Positions 34,467 through 42,062 of a stretch of 64,000 nucleotides of DNA are shown here, one piece after another (the first letter of the stretch is position 1; the number at the start of each line of letters is the position of its first letter). The position numbers and the translations under genes were made by a program. The stretch covers positions 1 to 64,000 of the forward strand of contig JAILLA010000106.1 of the NCBI GenBank assembly GCA_024693325.1, in the 5' to 3' direction. The notes below the pieces were generated by a model, which saw only the letters and a program-made list of their open reading frames with translations, made no database searches and had not been told where the DNA came from. The stretch comes from Solobacterium sp. (GTDB lineage: Bacteria; Bacillota_I; Bacilli_A; Erysipelotrichales; Erysipelotrichaceae).

Positions 34467-34553
34467 AACTTCTCATGTGTTCCTTCCCTGAACATGCTCA
34501 ACAGTTCTTCAGCAGTCAGGGTTTCCGCTGTCCGCTGCGGACATTCCGAAACG

Positions 34554-34829
34554 TTATTTTCCTTTCAGAAGATCTTCCTGGTATGCACGGGAAACAGCCA
34601 TTGTTTCCTTATACCATATCCTGAAATACTCTTTCAGCTCCTCATCCTGCACCTTGGCGCAGTTTCTTGCGATATTGTCAGCCTCTCTTGAAGCATCCAG
34701 AACAGGCAGCCCGTTTTCCTTTTTATATGCCAGGATCTCTTTGACAGCGTGCATACGTTTTTCGAAGAGTTTTACAAGTTCATCGTCTGCCTCGTTGATG
34801 ATCAGTCTGTTTTTTTCCAGTGCGTTCAT
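34554..34829 (-). CDS. Chorismate mutase (AroQ type)
   Basis: 91 residues, all helical, the stand-alone AroQ size. It would turn chorismate into prephenate for Phe and Tyr synthesis. Family features seen: N-terminal INEADDELVKLFEKRM with the Arg, KKENGLPVLDASREADNI (conserved Lys, Asp, Arg-Glu), and a last helix with Y-x-E/Q pattern. SD GGAGG before the ATG. No other aromatic-acid gene lies nearby. Divergent from the GltD-like gene. Confidence 0.82.
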   Translation of the reverse strand: MNALEKNRLIINEADDELVKLFEKRMHAVKEILAYKKENGLPVLDASREADNIARNCAKVQDEELKEYFRIWYKETMAVSRAYQEDLLKGK

Positions 34830-34972
34830 ATTCAGTCACCTCCTACCGGATTCATTGTAGACATGAAAACGATTATTTACCACCTGTCAGCTTGTATAAA
34901 AAATTTTGTTTTTCACACATGACTGGAATACAATATAGATGGCAATATAAAGATAGAAACGAGGTAAAGACT

Positions 34973-35887
34973 ATGGGATATGAAGGCAAAACTGTTGCTA
35001 TGGTCGGCGCAGGTCCGGCCAATCTGAATGCGGCCAAAGTACTCGCTTCAGAAGGTGTCAAAGTAGATATTTACGAAAAAGAAGCAGAAGTCGGCGGTGC
35101 GGTATATACAGGTATTCCGAATTTCCGCATGCCGAAAGGATTTATCACAAAGCTCAAGGCAGAACTGGATGAGCTTGGAGTTACATTCCACATGAACACG
35201 ACCGTCGGCAAAGACATCACATTTGAAGAGCTGAAGAACAATTATGACAGGGTTCTGATCGGTGTCGGTGCGCAGATCGAAAACAAATTCGGCATGGAAG
35301 GTGACGGTTACGAAGCAGGTCTGACACTTCTTTACAACCTGAACATTCTGAATAAACACGAGGAATATAAAAACACGTATCACAAGGCTGTTGTCTGGGG
35401 CGGCGGAAATGTCGCTATGGACTGCTCTGCTTCCCTTGCGAGGATCCTCCCGGATGTCCGCATCATCTATAGAAGAAGTGAAGCTGAAATGCCTGCGTCC
35501 AAGAAAGAGATCAAGGACAATATGGCTGTCGGTGTCAAATTCGAATATCTTGAGAACATCAAGGATCTGATCCTGGATGAAAACGGAAAAGTCAAAGGCG
35601 TTCACATCGTAAAGATGGAACTCGGCGAACCGGATGCTTCGGGCAGAAGAAGACCGGTCGAGATCCCTGGAAGCGAATATGAATTCGACTGCGATCTGGT
35701 CGTTGCGGCGATCGGTCAGCGTGTAGACTTCAGCGCATTTGAAGGTGTTGACAGAACAGATACACATCAGTCCACTGTAGAAAACGTATATATAACAGGT
35801 GATGCTTATACAGGACCCAAGAACATCGGCCTGGCTGTCAAGGACGGCAAGGATACCGCAAAAGAGATCCTCGATTCATTCAACTGA
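34973..35887 (+). CDS. GltD-like FAD/NAD(P)-dependent oxidoreductase, stand-alone
   Basis: 304 residues from ATG 34973 (GAGG SD eight bases earlier). FAD-binding VAMVGAGPANLNAAKVL near the start, VGGAVYTGIPNFRMPK, NAD(P)-binding VVWGGGNVAMDCSASL, YRRSEAEMPASKKE, and the C-terminal VYITGDAYTGPKNIGLAVKDGK. This matches the small subunit of glutamate synthase and related NADPH dehydrogenases, but the N-terminal Fe-S domain (about 150 residues) is missing and no gltA-like large subunit is next to it. It probably passes electrons from NAD(P)H to an unlinked partner. A candidate promoter (TTCACA, 16 bases, TATAGA) lies at 34912-34939. Confidence 0.85.
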   Translation: MGYEGKTVAMVGAGPANLNAAKVLASEGVKVDIYEKEAEVGGAVYTGIPNFRMPKGFITKLKAELDELGVTFHMNTTVGKDITFEELKNNYDRVLIGVGAQIENKFGMEGDGYEAGLTLLYNLNILNKHEEYKNTYHKAVVWGGGNVAMDCSASLARILPDVRIIYRRSEAEMPASKKEIKDNMAVGVKFEYLENIKDLILDENGKVKGVHIVKMELGEPDASGRRRPVEIPGSEYEFDCDLVVAAIGQRVDFSAFEGVDRTDTHQSTVENVYITGDAYTGPKNIGLAVKDGKDTAKEILDSFN

Positions 35888-35897
35888 CATCTCATAT

Positions 35898-35930
35898 GAA
35901 AGGACAGCAGCCGCTGTCCTTTCGTGTTTT
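35898..35930. terminator. Bidirectional terminator, GltD-like / S1 protein
   Basis: GAAAGGACAGC-AGCC-GCTGTCCTTTC, a perfect 11-bp stem, followed by GTGTTTT on the plus strand. It lies between convergent genes. Confidence 0.85.
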
Positions 35931-35932
35931 AT

Positions 35933-36301
35933 TCATGATCCTTTTTTTTTCGCTTCGGCGATCCATTTCGGAAGCCTGTCCGCAATGGATGAAAATCCGA
36001 TCTTCATCTCAGGCAGAGATGCCCGTCTTGTATTGATCGGGCGGTGATATGAACGGGCCCTGCTTCTCTGCAGTGCTTTCAGCGAAAGCCTTGCCTGCCG
36101 GGTATTGTAATCATAGTCAATGATCTTGACTTTCACGGTATCCCCGACATTTACAAATCTTGATATATCCCTGACATATCCGTCACTGATCTCCGAGATG
36201 TGGATCAGACCGCTTGTATTTCTGTCCAAAGACACAAACGCGCCGTACGGCTGTATCCCTGTTATTTTTCCTTCTACTATCTGTCCGATCTGATAAGTCA
36301 T
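35933..36301 (-). CDS. S1-domain RNA-binding protein (YugI/CvfD-like)
   Basis: 122 residues from ATG 36301 (SD AGAGGA). The S1 domain fills residues 3-75 (IGQIVEGKITGIQPYGAFVSL, SGLIHISEIS, GDTVKVKIID, QARLSLK). It is followed by a basic stretch and a short C-terminal motif SSIADRLPKWIAEAK typical of the B. subtilis YugI (general stress protein 13) and streptococcal CvfD group. These bind RNA and ribosomes and influence stress and virulence genes. Short plus-strand overlap with no other gene; divergent from the YuiD-like gene. Confidence 0.88.
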   Translation of the reverse strand: MTYQIGQIVEGKITGIQPYGAFVSLDRNTSGLIHISEISDGYVRDISRFVNVGDTVKVKIIDYDYNTRQARLSLKALQRSRARSYHRPINTRRASLPEMKIGFSSIADRLPKWIAEAKKKGS

Positions 36302-36378
36302 AACTATCCTCTCATGTCCTTCAGATTGTATCACAGTGACGTAAAAATGTGCTATACTTTGGTGCGCGAGGTAGAGAT

Positions 36379-36837
36379 ATGGGTATACGAGCTATGTTTC
36401 CGTTCTGGTCAGCAATCACCGCAGGTATTCTGGCACAGTTTATAAAACCGTTTATATACTATTTCCGGAAACGTAAATGGAAGTGGAAGATGGCCTTTGA
36501 TTCAGGCGGATTTCCGAGTTCCCACAGCGCACTGGTCAGTGCCCTGGCACTTTCCATCGGACTTCAGGAGAACTTCAGTTCCACGATGTTTGCGACCGCC
36601 CTTACACTGGCTGTCATCGTCATTTATGACGCAGCCAACGTGAGGTATTATAGTGGACAAAATATTAAAATTACGCAACAATTGGTGAAGGATGTTCAGG
36701 AAACACTGAATACGGAATTTGATGATCCGATCTACAGTGTCAAGATCAAGAATGTCCTTGGACATAAGTGGGTGGAAGTGATCGGCGGCATCTTACTGGG
36801 ATGCTGTGTATCGCTCTTCTACCATTACACATTTTAA
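36379..36837 (+). CDS. YuiD-family membrane protein (divergent PAP2-like)
   Basis: 152 residues from ATG 36379 (SD GCGAGGTAG). It shows the DUF212 pattern: TM1 near residues 6-24, FDSGGFPSSHSALVSALA (the PAP2-like phosphatase motif PSSHS), IVIYDAANVRYYSG, then a soluble loop and GHKWVEVIGGILLGCCVSLF at the end. Related acid phosphatases act on lipid phosphates; activity is inferred. The next gene starts 17 bases later on the same strand. Confidence 0.9.
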   Translation: MGIRAMFPFWSAITAGILAQFIKPFIYYFRKRKWKWKMAFDSGGFPSSHSALVSALALSIGLQENFSSTMFATALTLAVIVIYDAANVRYYSGQNIKITQQLVKDVQETLNTEFDDPIYSVKIKNVLGHKWVEVIGGILLGCCVSLFYHYTF

Positions 36838-36853
36838 GAAAGAAGGATGTAAA

Positions 36854-37159
36854 ATGAGCGAGAATCAACAGTCAGTTGAACAGAAAGAAGTCTCGGCTGA
36901 TCTGCTTGAAAGGATCGAAGCAACGATCAACCGGATCCGTCCTTATATCCGTCAGGATGGCGGTGACATACAGCTTGTTGATTTCCAGGATGGCGTTGTT
37001 ACGGTCAGGATGATCGGTGCCTGTGCGGGATGCTTTATGGCCAGCACGGATATCAGTGAAGGTGTTCAGACGATCCTGATGGAAGAAGTTCCTGAAGTGA
37101 CCAAAGTTGTTATGGAAGCTGAATCTGAAGGCGAAGTCCCCGGAGGTTTCTGGTATTGA
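36854..37159 (+). CDS. NifU-like scaffold domain protein (Nfu type)
   Basis: 101 residues from ATG 36854 (AGAAGGA SD). It is a single NifU C-terminal domain: RIRPYIRQDGGDIQLVDF and the CxxC motif in GACAGCFMAS, which binds a bridging [4Fe-4S] cluster between two subunits. Such proteins carry Fe-S clusters to target enzymes; the two aconitase-type hydratases in this window are possible clients. The N-terminal 20 residues are an acidic tail without a known domain. Confidence 0.92.
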   Translation: MSENQQSVEQKEVSADLLERIEATINRIRPYIRQDGGDIQLVDFQDGVVTVRMIGACAGCFMASTDISEGVQTILMEEVPEVTKVVMEAESEGEVPGGFWY

Positions 37160-37167
37160 TGATTCAT

Positions 37168-37193
37168 ATGATGTCGAAAGACATCATTTTTTT
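37168..37193 (+). terminator. Terminator after the Nfu-like gene
   Basis: ATGATGTC-GAAA-GACATCAT followed by TTTTTT; GNRA-type tetraloop and strong U-run. Confidence 0.92.
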
Positions 37194-37357
37194 GTAAATT
37201 TCAGAATCTGGCAGATTTTTCCGGTTTTTCTGTGATTTTTCAGTTATTTTTCCGACTCAGGACATGTTTTTTGTTTTTTTTATGCGTATTCATACATTTT
37301 TTGTTGACGTGAAAAAAGAAAATTGATTTTATATAGTACGTAAAAGGAGAATGTCGT

Positions 37358-39445
37358 ATGGAAAAGCCTTTTGAGAATTTCGGTTCCATGGTATTCAATG
37401 AAACGGAAATGCGTGAGCGTCTTCCGAAACCTGTATACAGTCAATGGAAAAAAACCGTATGTAATGAATCCCTGCTGGACAGACAGACAGCAGACGCGAT
37501 CGCTCATGCAATGAAACGCTGGGCTCTGGAAAAAGGAGCTACTCATTATACACATTGGTTCCAGCCCATGACCGGCGGAACAGCTGAAAAGCATGATGCG
37601 TTTATCGATCCTGATGAAAACAATGAACCGCTGACGCACTTCTCGGGCAAGAACCTGATCAAAGGCGAACCGGATGCGTCCAGTTTCCCCAGCGGCGGTC
37701 TCCGCGCCACCTTTGAGGCAAGAGGATATACATACTGGGATGTGACTTCTCCGGTATTTATCAGAGAGAATGTACTGTGCATACCGACGGTATTCGTTTC
37801 ATATAACGGTGAATCACTGGACAAGAAGGATCCGCTTCTGAAATCCGTCAAGGCTATGAGTCATGCGGCGACCCGTGTCGTCAACCTGCTCGGTGATAAA
37901 GACGTTCGTTCCTGCAATGCATCGGTCGGACTGGAACAGGAATATTTCCTGATCGACCGTGCTGCATTTGAAGCACGCAGAGACCTGAAGCTGACAGGCA
38001 GGACACTGTTCGGCGCACCTGCACCAAAAGCGCAGGAACTTGATGACCACTATTTCGGGTCGATCCCCGTAAGAGTTTCCGCTTTTATGAAAGATGTTAA
38101 CGAAGAGCTCTGGAAGCTCGGCATCTATTCCAAAACAGAACATAACGAAGTGGCTCCCGGACAGTTTGAGATCGCTCCGGTATATACGGAATGCAATATT
38201 GCGGTCGACCAGAACCAGCTGATGATGGACGTTCTGAGGAAAACAGCTGAAAAGCACGGACTGGCCTGCCTGCTGTATGAAAAACCGTTTGAAGGGATCA
38301 ACGGTTCCGGCAAGCACAACAACTATTCGATCGTAACGGACAACGGACAGAATCTGTTCTCACCGGGTGAAAAACCTTCGGAAAACGTTCGTTTCCTGGT
38401 ATTCGTCTGTGCGTTCATCAAAGCAGTCAATACATATCCGGAACTTCTGAGGATGTCAGCTGCCTGTGCGGGCAACGACCATCGTCTCGGTGCCAACGAA
38501 GCTCCCCCGGCGATCGTATCGATCTATCTCGGCGAATATATCGAACGCATCCTGACGGACCTCGTCAAAGGAAAAAAGACGGATGTCACGAAGGACGCAA
38601 AGGAATTCAGCCCGATCTCCGGTCTCTCCTATATTCCGCGTGACAACAACGACCGCAACCGTACATCACCGGTCGCCTTCACAGGCAATAAATTCGAATT
38701 CCGCATGCTCGGTTCTTCCATGTCGGCTTCCATGACCAATACGGTCCTGAATTCCATCATGGCAAAAACACTGAACGATATCGCTGCAGAACTGGAAGGC
38801 ATCAAATATCTGCAGGATGTCAGAGCCAAGGCACTCGACATCTGCCGTACGATCCTGCAGGAAAACAACAAGATCCTGTTCTCAGGTGACGGTTATTCCG
38901 AGAGCTGGGTCAGGGAAGCGGAACGCCGCGGACTTCCGAATATCCGTTCTTCCGTAGAGTCTTATAAGATCCTGGACCGTGCCGATACCGTAGCACTGCT
39001 GACAGGACTCGGCGTGTATACAAAAACAGAGCTGGCTGCCAGAAAAGCGATCTATACAGAAGAGTATATCCACAAGATCGGCATTGAAGTCCGTACTCTG
39101 ACCAAAATGATCAACGAAGAAGTCCTGCCTGCAATGACTGAAGAGCTGACATTCTACAACAACGCATACAACGCGGCAGGCGAAGCAGCTCCTGCGTATA
39201 TCAGGGACAGGATCACCGGCATCTCCGGACTGATCGATAAGGTCTACACAGGTCTGGATCATCTGAACCAGGTCTATGCTTCAAAAACACGGAAACCGAT
39301 GAGCACGGATACAGGTATTGAACTCTACAATGAGGTATGCCCGCTGATGGATGAGATCAGGGTATCTGTCAATGAATATGAATCCATCGCTTCCGACCGT
39401 TTCTACCATATCCCTTCTTATGAGGATATGCTGTTCGGCCTCTGA
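37358..39445 (+). CDS. glnN: Glutamine synthetase, type III
   Basis: 695 residues, the length of the large GSIII (GlnN) group and much longer than GSI. Typical GSIII parts: the N-terminal FGSMVFNETEMRERLPKPVY, GATHYTHWFQPMTG, DASSFPSGGLRATFEARGY, metal/ATP segment VGLEQEYFLID, and GSGKHNNYSI. It joins ammonia to glutamate with ATP. SD AAAGGAGA. Upstream (37290-37340) lies an A/T-rich region with TTGACG and TTATAT boxes at 19-base spacing, a possible promoter, and no second gene. It ends in a clear terminator. Confidence 0.95.
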   Translation: MEKPFENFGSMVFNETEMRERLPKPVYSQWKKTVCNESLLDRQTADAIAHAMKRWALEKGATHYTHWFQPMTGGTAEKHDAFIDPDENNEPLTHFSGKNLIKGEPDASSFPSGGLRATFEARGYTYWDVTSPVFIRENVLCIPTVFVSYNGESLDKKDPLLKSVKAMSHAATRVVNLLGDKDVRSCNASVGLEQEYFLIDRAAFEARRDLKLTGRTLFGAPAPKAQELDDHYFGSIPVRVSAFMKDVNEELWKLGIYSKTEHNEVAPGQFEIAPVYTECNIAVDQNQLMMDVLRKTAEKHGLACLLYEKPFEGINGSGKHNNYSIVTDNGQNLFSPGEKPSENVRFLVFVCAFIKAVNTYPELLRMSAACAGNDHRLGANEAPPAIVSIYLGEYIERILTDLVKGKKTDVTKDAKEFSPISGLSYIPRDNNDRNRTSPVAFTGNKFEFRMLGSSMSASMTNTVLNSIMAKTLNDIAAELEGIKYLQDVRAKALDICRTILQENNKILFSGDGYSESWVREAERRGLPNIRSSVESYKILDRADTVALLTGLGVYTKTELAARKAIYTEEYIHKIGIEVRTLTKMINEEVLPAMTEELTFYNNAYNAAGEAAPAYIRDRITGISGLIDKVYTGLDHLNQVYASKTRKPMSTDTGIELYNEVCPLMDEIRVSVNEYESIASDRFYHIPSYEDMLFGL

Positions 39446-39452
39446 TCAATAT

Positions 39453-39486
39453 AAGAATTCCTATTTCCCGGGGAATTCTTTTTTTG
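39453..39486 (+). terminator. glnN terminator
   Basis: AAGAATTCC ... GGAATTCTT stem with loop TATTTCCCGG, then seven T. It also lies just past the end of the convergent AI-2E transporter gene. Confidence 0.88.
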
Positions 39487-39522
39487 TATACCAAAAAACA
39501 GCATTTCTGCTGTTCTGTTTCA

Positions 39523-40659
39523 CTATTCGATATGTATTCGTTTTTCCCGCAGTGCCTGATTGACCCTGTTCGATACGAGATAATAGATGACCGAGAAGAT
39601 CGGCACACCCAGGAACATACCGACGATCCCGAATGTTGCACCGCCGATGATGATCGCGAACATGATCCACAATGCGGGCAGACCCAGAGAGTCACCGAGG
39701 ATCCTCGGACCGATGATGTTTCCGTCGATCTGCTGCAGGATCAGTACAAAGATACTGAATTCCAGGGCTTTATACGGGCTGATGATCAGCAGGATGAAGA
39801 TACACGGGATCGCTCCGATAAACGGTCCGAATACCGGGATCATATTTGTAATACCGATCACAAACGAGATCAGTACTGCGTACGGCATCTTCATCAGACC
39901 GGTGCAGATCGCACATATAATTCCGATGATCAGTGAATCCAGTGCCTTGCCGTATACAAAGCTGTTGAACATCTTGACGGAAAGGCTGACTACCTCATAG
40001 AAGGAATCCGCTGCTGTTACAGGCAGAATGGAATAAACGAGTTTCTTGATCTGCCTGGAAAAGCGTTCTTCATCGATCAGCAGATAGATCGTAATGATAA
40101 ACGCGACAAAGATATCACCGATCCTGCTGACAAAACTCACGGAGTTGCTGACGAGTCTTGACAGGATGCTGTTCGCATTGCTTACCCAGACTCTGACGGA
40201 ATCTTCAAGTGTCTGGTAAATACTGTTGATGATCCCTGAGCTTTCCGCACTGATCTTGAACTGATCAAGCAGTTCACCCAGTCTGTCCAGATAGATCTCC
40301 ATTGACGCAAACAGTGCCTGTACACTGTCAATGATCTGCGGAACAAGTACCATGAAGAAACTGGTGATCACAGCAATGAAAACGATGACACTGATCGCCA
40401 CTGCGATCTTGCGCTTCCTGCTCTGTTTCCATTCCAGGTCTCTCAGCCATTGTTTTTCCACGACATCCCTGAGAGGCTTCAGTATCAGCATCAAAATCAG
40501 GCCGATGGCAAACGGCAGCGTTGCACGGAGAATTTTGCCCAGGAATGAAGAAATCGGTCCCCACGAGTTGAAAAGGAACCATAACAGGACGATCAGAGAG
40601 CCTGCGATCGTATATGACAGTACATTTTCATGTACCCTTTCATTCCAGTTGAATTTCAT
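39523..40659 (-). CDS. AI-2E family (PerM) transporter
   Basis: 378 residues from ATG 40659, eight predicted membrane helices. Family features: a long soluble segment between helices 3 and 4, then DEERFSRQIKKLVYSILP, SFVYGKALDSLIIGIICAI, the ITNMIPVFGPFIGAIP signature and the GNIIGPRILGDSLGLPALWIM segment. Members export autoinducer-2 or exchange sodium and protons; the role here is unknown. No SD is found; TATAAT ends six bases before the ATG, so a leaderless mRNA is proposed. A TTG further upstream (40677) lies ahead of that -10 box and is unlikely to be the start. Confidence 0.9.
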   Translation of the reverse strand: MKFNWNERVHENVLSYTIAGSLIVLLWFLFNSWGPISSFLGKILRATLPFAIGLILMLILKPLRDVVEKQWLRDLEWKQSRKRKIAVAISVIVFIAVITSFFMVLVPQIIDSVQALFASMEIYLDRLGELLDQFKISAESSGIINSIYQTLEDSVRVWVSNANSILSRLVSNSVSFVSRIGDIFVAFIITIYLLIDEERFSRQIKKLVYSILPVTAADSFYEVVSLSVKMFNSFVYGKALDSLIIGIICAICTGLMKMPYAVLISFVIGITNMIPVFGPFIGAIPCIFILLIISPYKALEFSIFVLILQQIDGNIIGPRILGDSLGLPALWIMFAIIIGGATFGIVGMFLGVPIFSVIYYLVSNRVNQALREKRIHIE

Positions 40660-40665
40660 AGCATC

Positions 40666-40671
40666 ATTATA
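40666..40671 (-). promoter_or_regulatory. -10 box of the AI-2E transporter gene, leaderless
   Basis: Minus strand TATAAT (40671-40666) then GATGCT and ATG at 40659. The expected transcription start is at or next to the start codon; no -35 match is clear. Confidence 0.45.
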
Positions 40672-40776
40672 CACCAATATTTTTGAACTTATCTGTGGAT
40701 TGCATAGTTCAGAACCGGGAATACATTAATATTATTGTGTTGCTTTTCCATTTGTTTTATGACATTATATTAAGGT

Positions 40777-40926
40777 CTTCTATCAAGAATAAGGCAAGAG
40801 AGTCAGCTCGGTGGCCTTATACCAACCTGCACAGCAGCGTAAGGTGGTAATGCTGACAGCGATAAAGAAAGAGAAAAACGAATAACTCTTTCTTAGAGTC
40901 GTATAAAGACACAGGAAGGAGTTATT
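40777..40926 (+). promoter_or_regulatory. Divergent SAM-type riboswitch upstream of metK
   Basis: It keeps SAM-I-like landmarks: TATCAAGA at the 5' side, a CCAACC segment, AAGGTGGTAATGC, and GATAAAGA closing the element. Helices seen: GTCAGC (40802-40807) with GCTGAC (40852-40857); TACC (40820-40823) with GGTA (40846-40849). These replace the usual GGC/GCC pairs in a compensating way. Downstream, AAGAAAGAG (40865-40873) can pair with CTCTTTCTT (40886-40894), or AATAACTC (40881-40888) can pair with GAGTTATT (40919-40926) and hide the SD. The GAGGGA core of SAM-I is not present, so the class is uncertain. Confidence 0.6.
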
Positions 40927-40929
40927 TTT

Positions 40930-42021
40930 ATGTCTAAAGTATTCTTTACATCAGAATCCGTCACAAGCGGACATCCCGACAAAGTATGTGACCTGATCGC
41001 AGATTCCATTCTCGATGAAGCACTGCGTCAGGACCCCGACAGCCATATGGCAGTCGAAGCAACTATTAAGGACGACCTGATCCTCGTCTACGGTGAAGCA
41101 GGAACCAGAGCAGTCATTGATTATGAGAAGATCGCCCTGGATGTTATGAAACAGATCGGCTATAACGAAGAGTATCATGTCATTCTCAAAGTCAACAAAC
41201 AGTCCCCGGAGATCAACAGCGCGGTCGTAGATGGAGAGCTCAGCGCCGGAGACCAGGGCATCATGTTCGGATTTGCGTCAGATGAAACAGAAGAGCTCAT
41301 GCCTTACGCCATTGCTTATGCGCATAAGCTTGCCGCAAAGCTTGAGGAAGTCAGAAGAAAGACACCGTGCCTTCTGCCGGATGGTAAAACACAGGTCACT
41401 ATTGAATATGAAAACGGTGAGCTGAAGCGTGTTGACACCGTACTTGTTTCGACACAGCATACCGCTGATGTCACACAGGAACAGATCCGTGACATCGTCA
41501 TGAACCAGGTCATTCTTCCGGTCATCGATAAAAAGCACACGGATGAAAATACAAAGTATCTGATCAATCCTTCCGGCAGCTTTGTTGTCGGAGGCAGCTG
41601 GGGCGACTCCGGTACAACGGGAAGAAAGATCGTAGTAGACTCATATGGCGGATATGCGCCGATCGGCGGCGGCTGCTTCTCCAGTAAAGACCCTACCAAG
41701 GTCGACAGAAGCGCTGCGTACTATGCGCGCTATGTCTGCCGCAATATCGTCGCAAACAAGCTTGCCCGCAAGTGCCAGATCGAACTGTCCTACGCAATCG
41801 GCAAACCGAGACCCCTGTCTGTTTATGTACAGTCATTCGGAACTTCAGAATATACGGATGATGAGCTTCTGGAGATCGTCATGAAAAACTTCGACTTCAG
41901 TGTTTCCAACATCATCAATGAACTGGACCTGAGGCGTCCGTTCTATACCCGGACGACCAACTACGGTCATTTCGGAAAAAAAGACCTGCCCTGGGAGCAG
42001 TTCAAAAAGATCGAACTCTGA
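40930..42021 (+). CDS. metK: S-adenosylmethionine synthetase
   Basis: 363 residues, slightly short for MetK (usually about 380-400). It makes SAM from methionine and ATP. Motifs: SVTSGHPDKVCDLIADSILD at the N-terminus, GEAGTRAVIDYE, the loop GDQGIMFGFASDE, the P-loop-like GGSWGDSGTTGRKI, DSYGGYAPIGGGCFSSKDPTKVDRSAAY, and a C-terminal TNYGHFGKKDLPWE. SD AGGAAGGAG lies 8 bases before ATG and is the element the leader can hide. Downstream is a terminator shared with the convergent lipoprotein gene. Confidence 0.96.
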   Translation: MSKVFFTSESVTSGHPDKVCDLIADSILDEALRQDPDSHMAVEATIKDDLILVYGEAGTRAVIDYEKIALDVMKQIGYNEEYHVILKVNKQSPEINSAVVDGELSAGDQGIMFGFASDETEELMPYAIAYAHKLAAKLEEVRRKTPCLLPDGKTQVTIEYENGELKRVDTVLVSTQHTADVTQEQIRDIVMNQVILPVIDKKHTDENTKYLINPSGSFVVGGSWGDSGTTGRKIVVDSYGGYAPIGGGCFSSKDPTKVDRSAAYYARYVCRNIVANKLARKCQIELSYAIGKPRPLSVYVQSFGTSEYTDDELLEIVMKNFDFSVSNIINELDLRRPFYTRTTNYGHFGKKDLPWEQFKKIEL

Positions 42022-42029
42022 TATAAAAT

Positions 42030-42062
42030 ACCGGCACGATCAATCTGTGCCGGTGTTTTTTA
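42030..42062. terminator. Terminator after metK
   Basis: ACCGGCAC-GATCAATCT-GTGCCGGT followed by GTTTTTT; on the minus strand the same stem is followed by ATTTTAT. It serves convergent metK and the C39-like gene. Confidence 0.88.

Noticed and set aside
34480-34553. GC-rich hairpin (TGTCCGC/GCGGACA) between chorismate mutase and ybaK as a terminator
   Set aside because: The arms nearly touch and no T-run follows on either strand, so a terminator cannot be supported.
40777-40895. Canonical SAM-I riboswitch (RF00162)
   Set aside because: The GAGGGA and GGCAACC core strings are changed, so I call it only a divergent SAM-clan element rather than a standard SAM-I.
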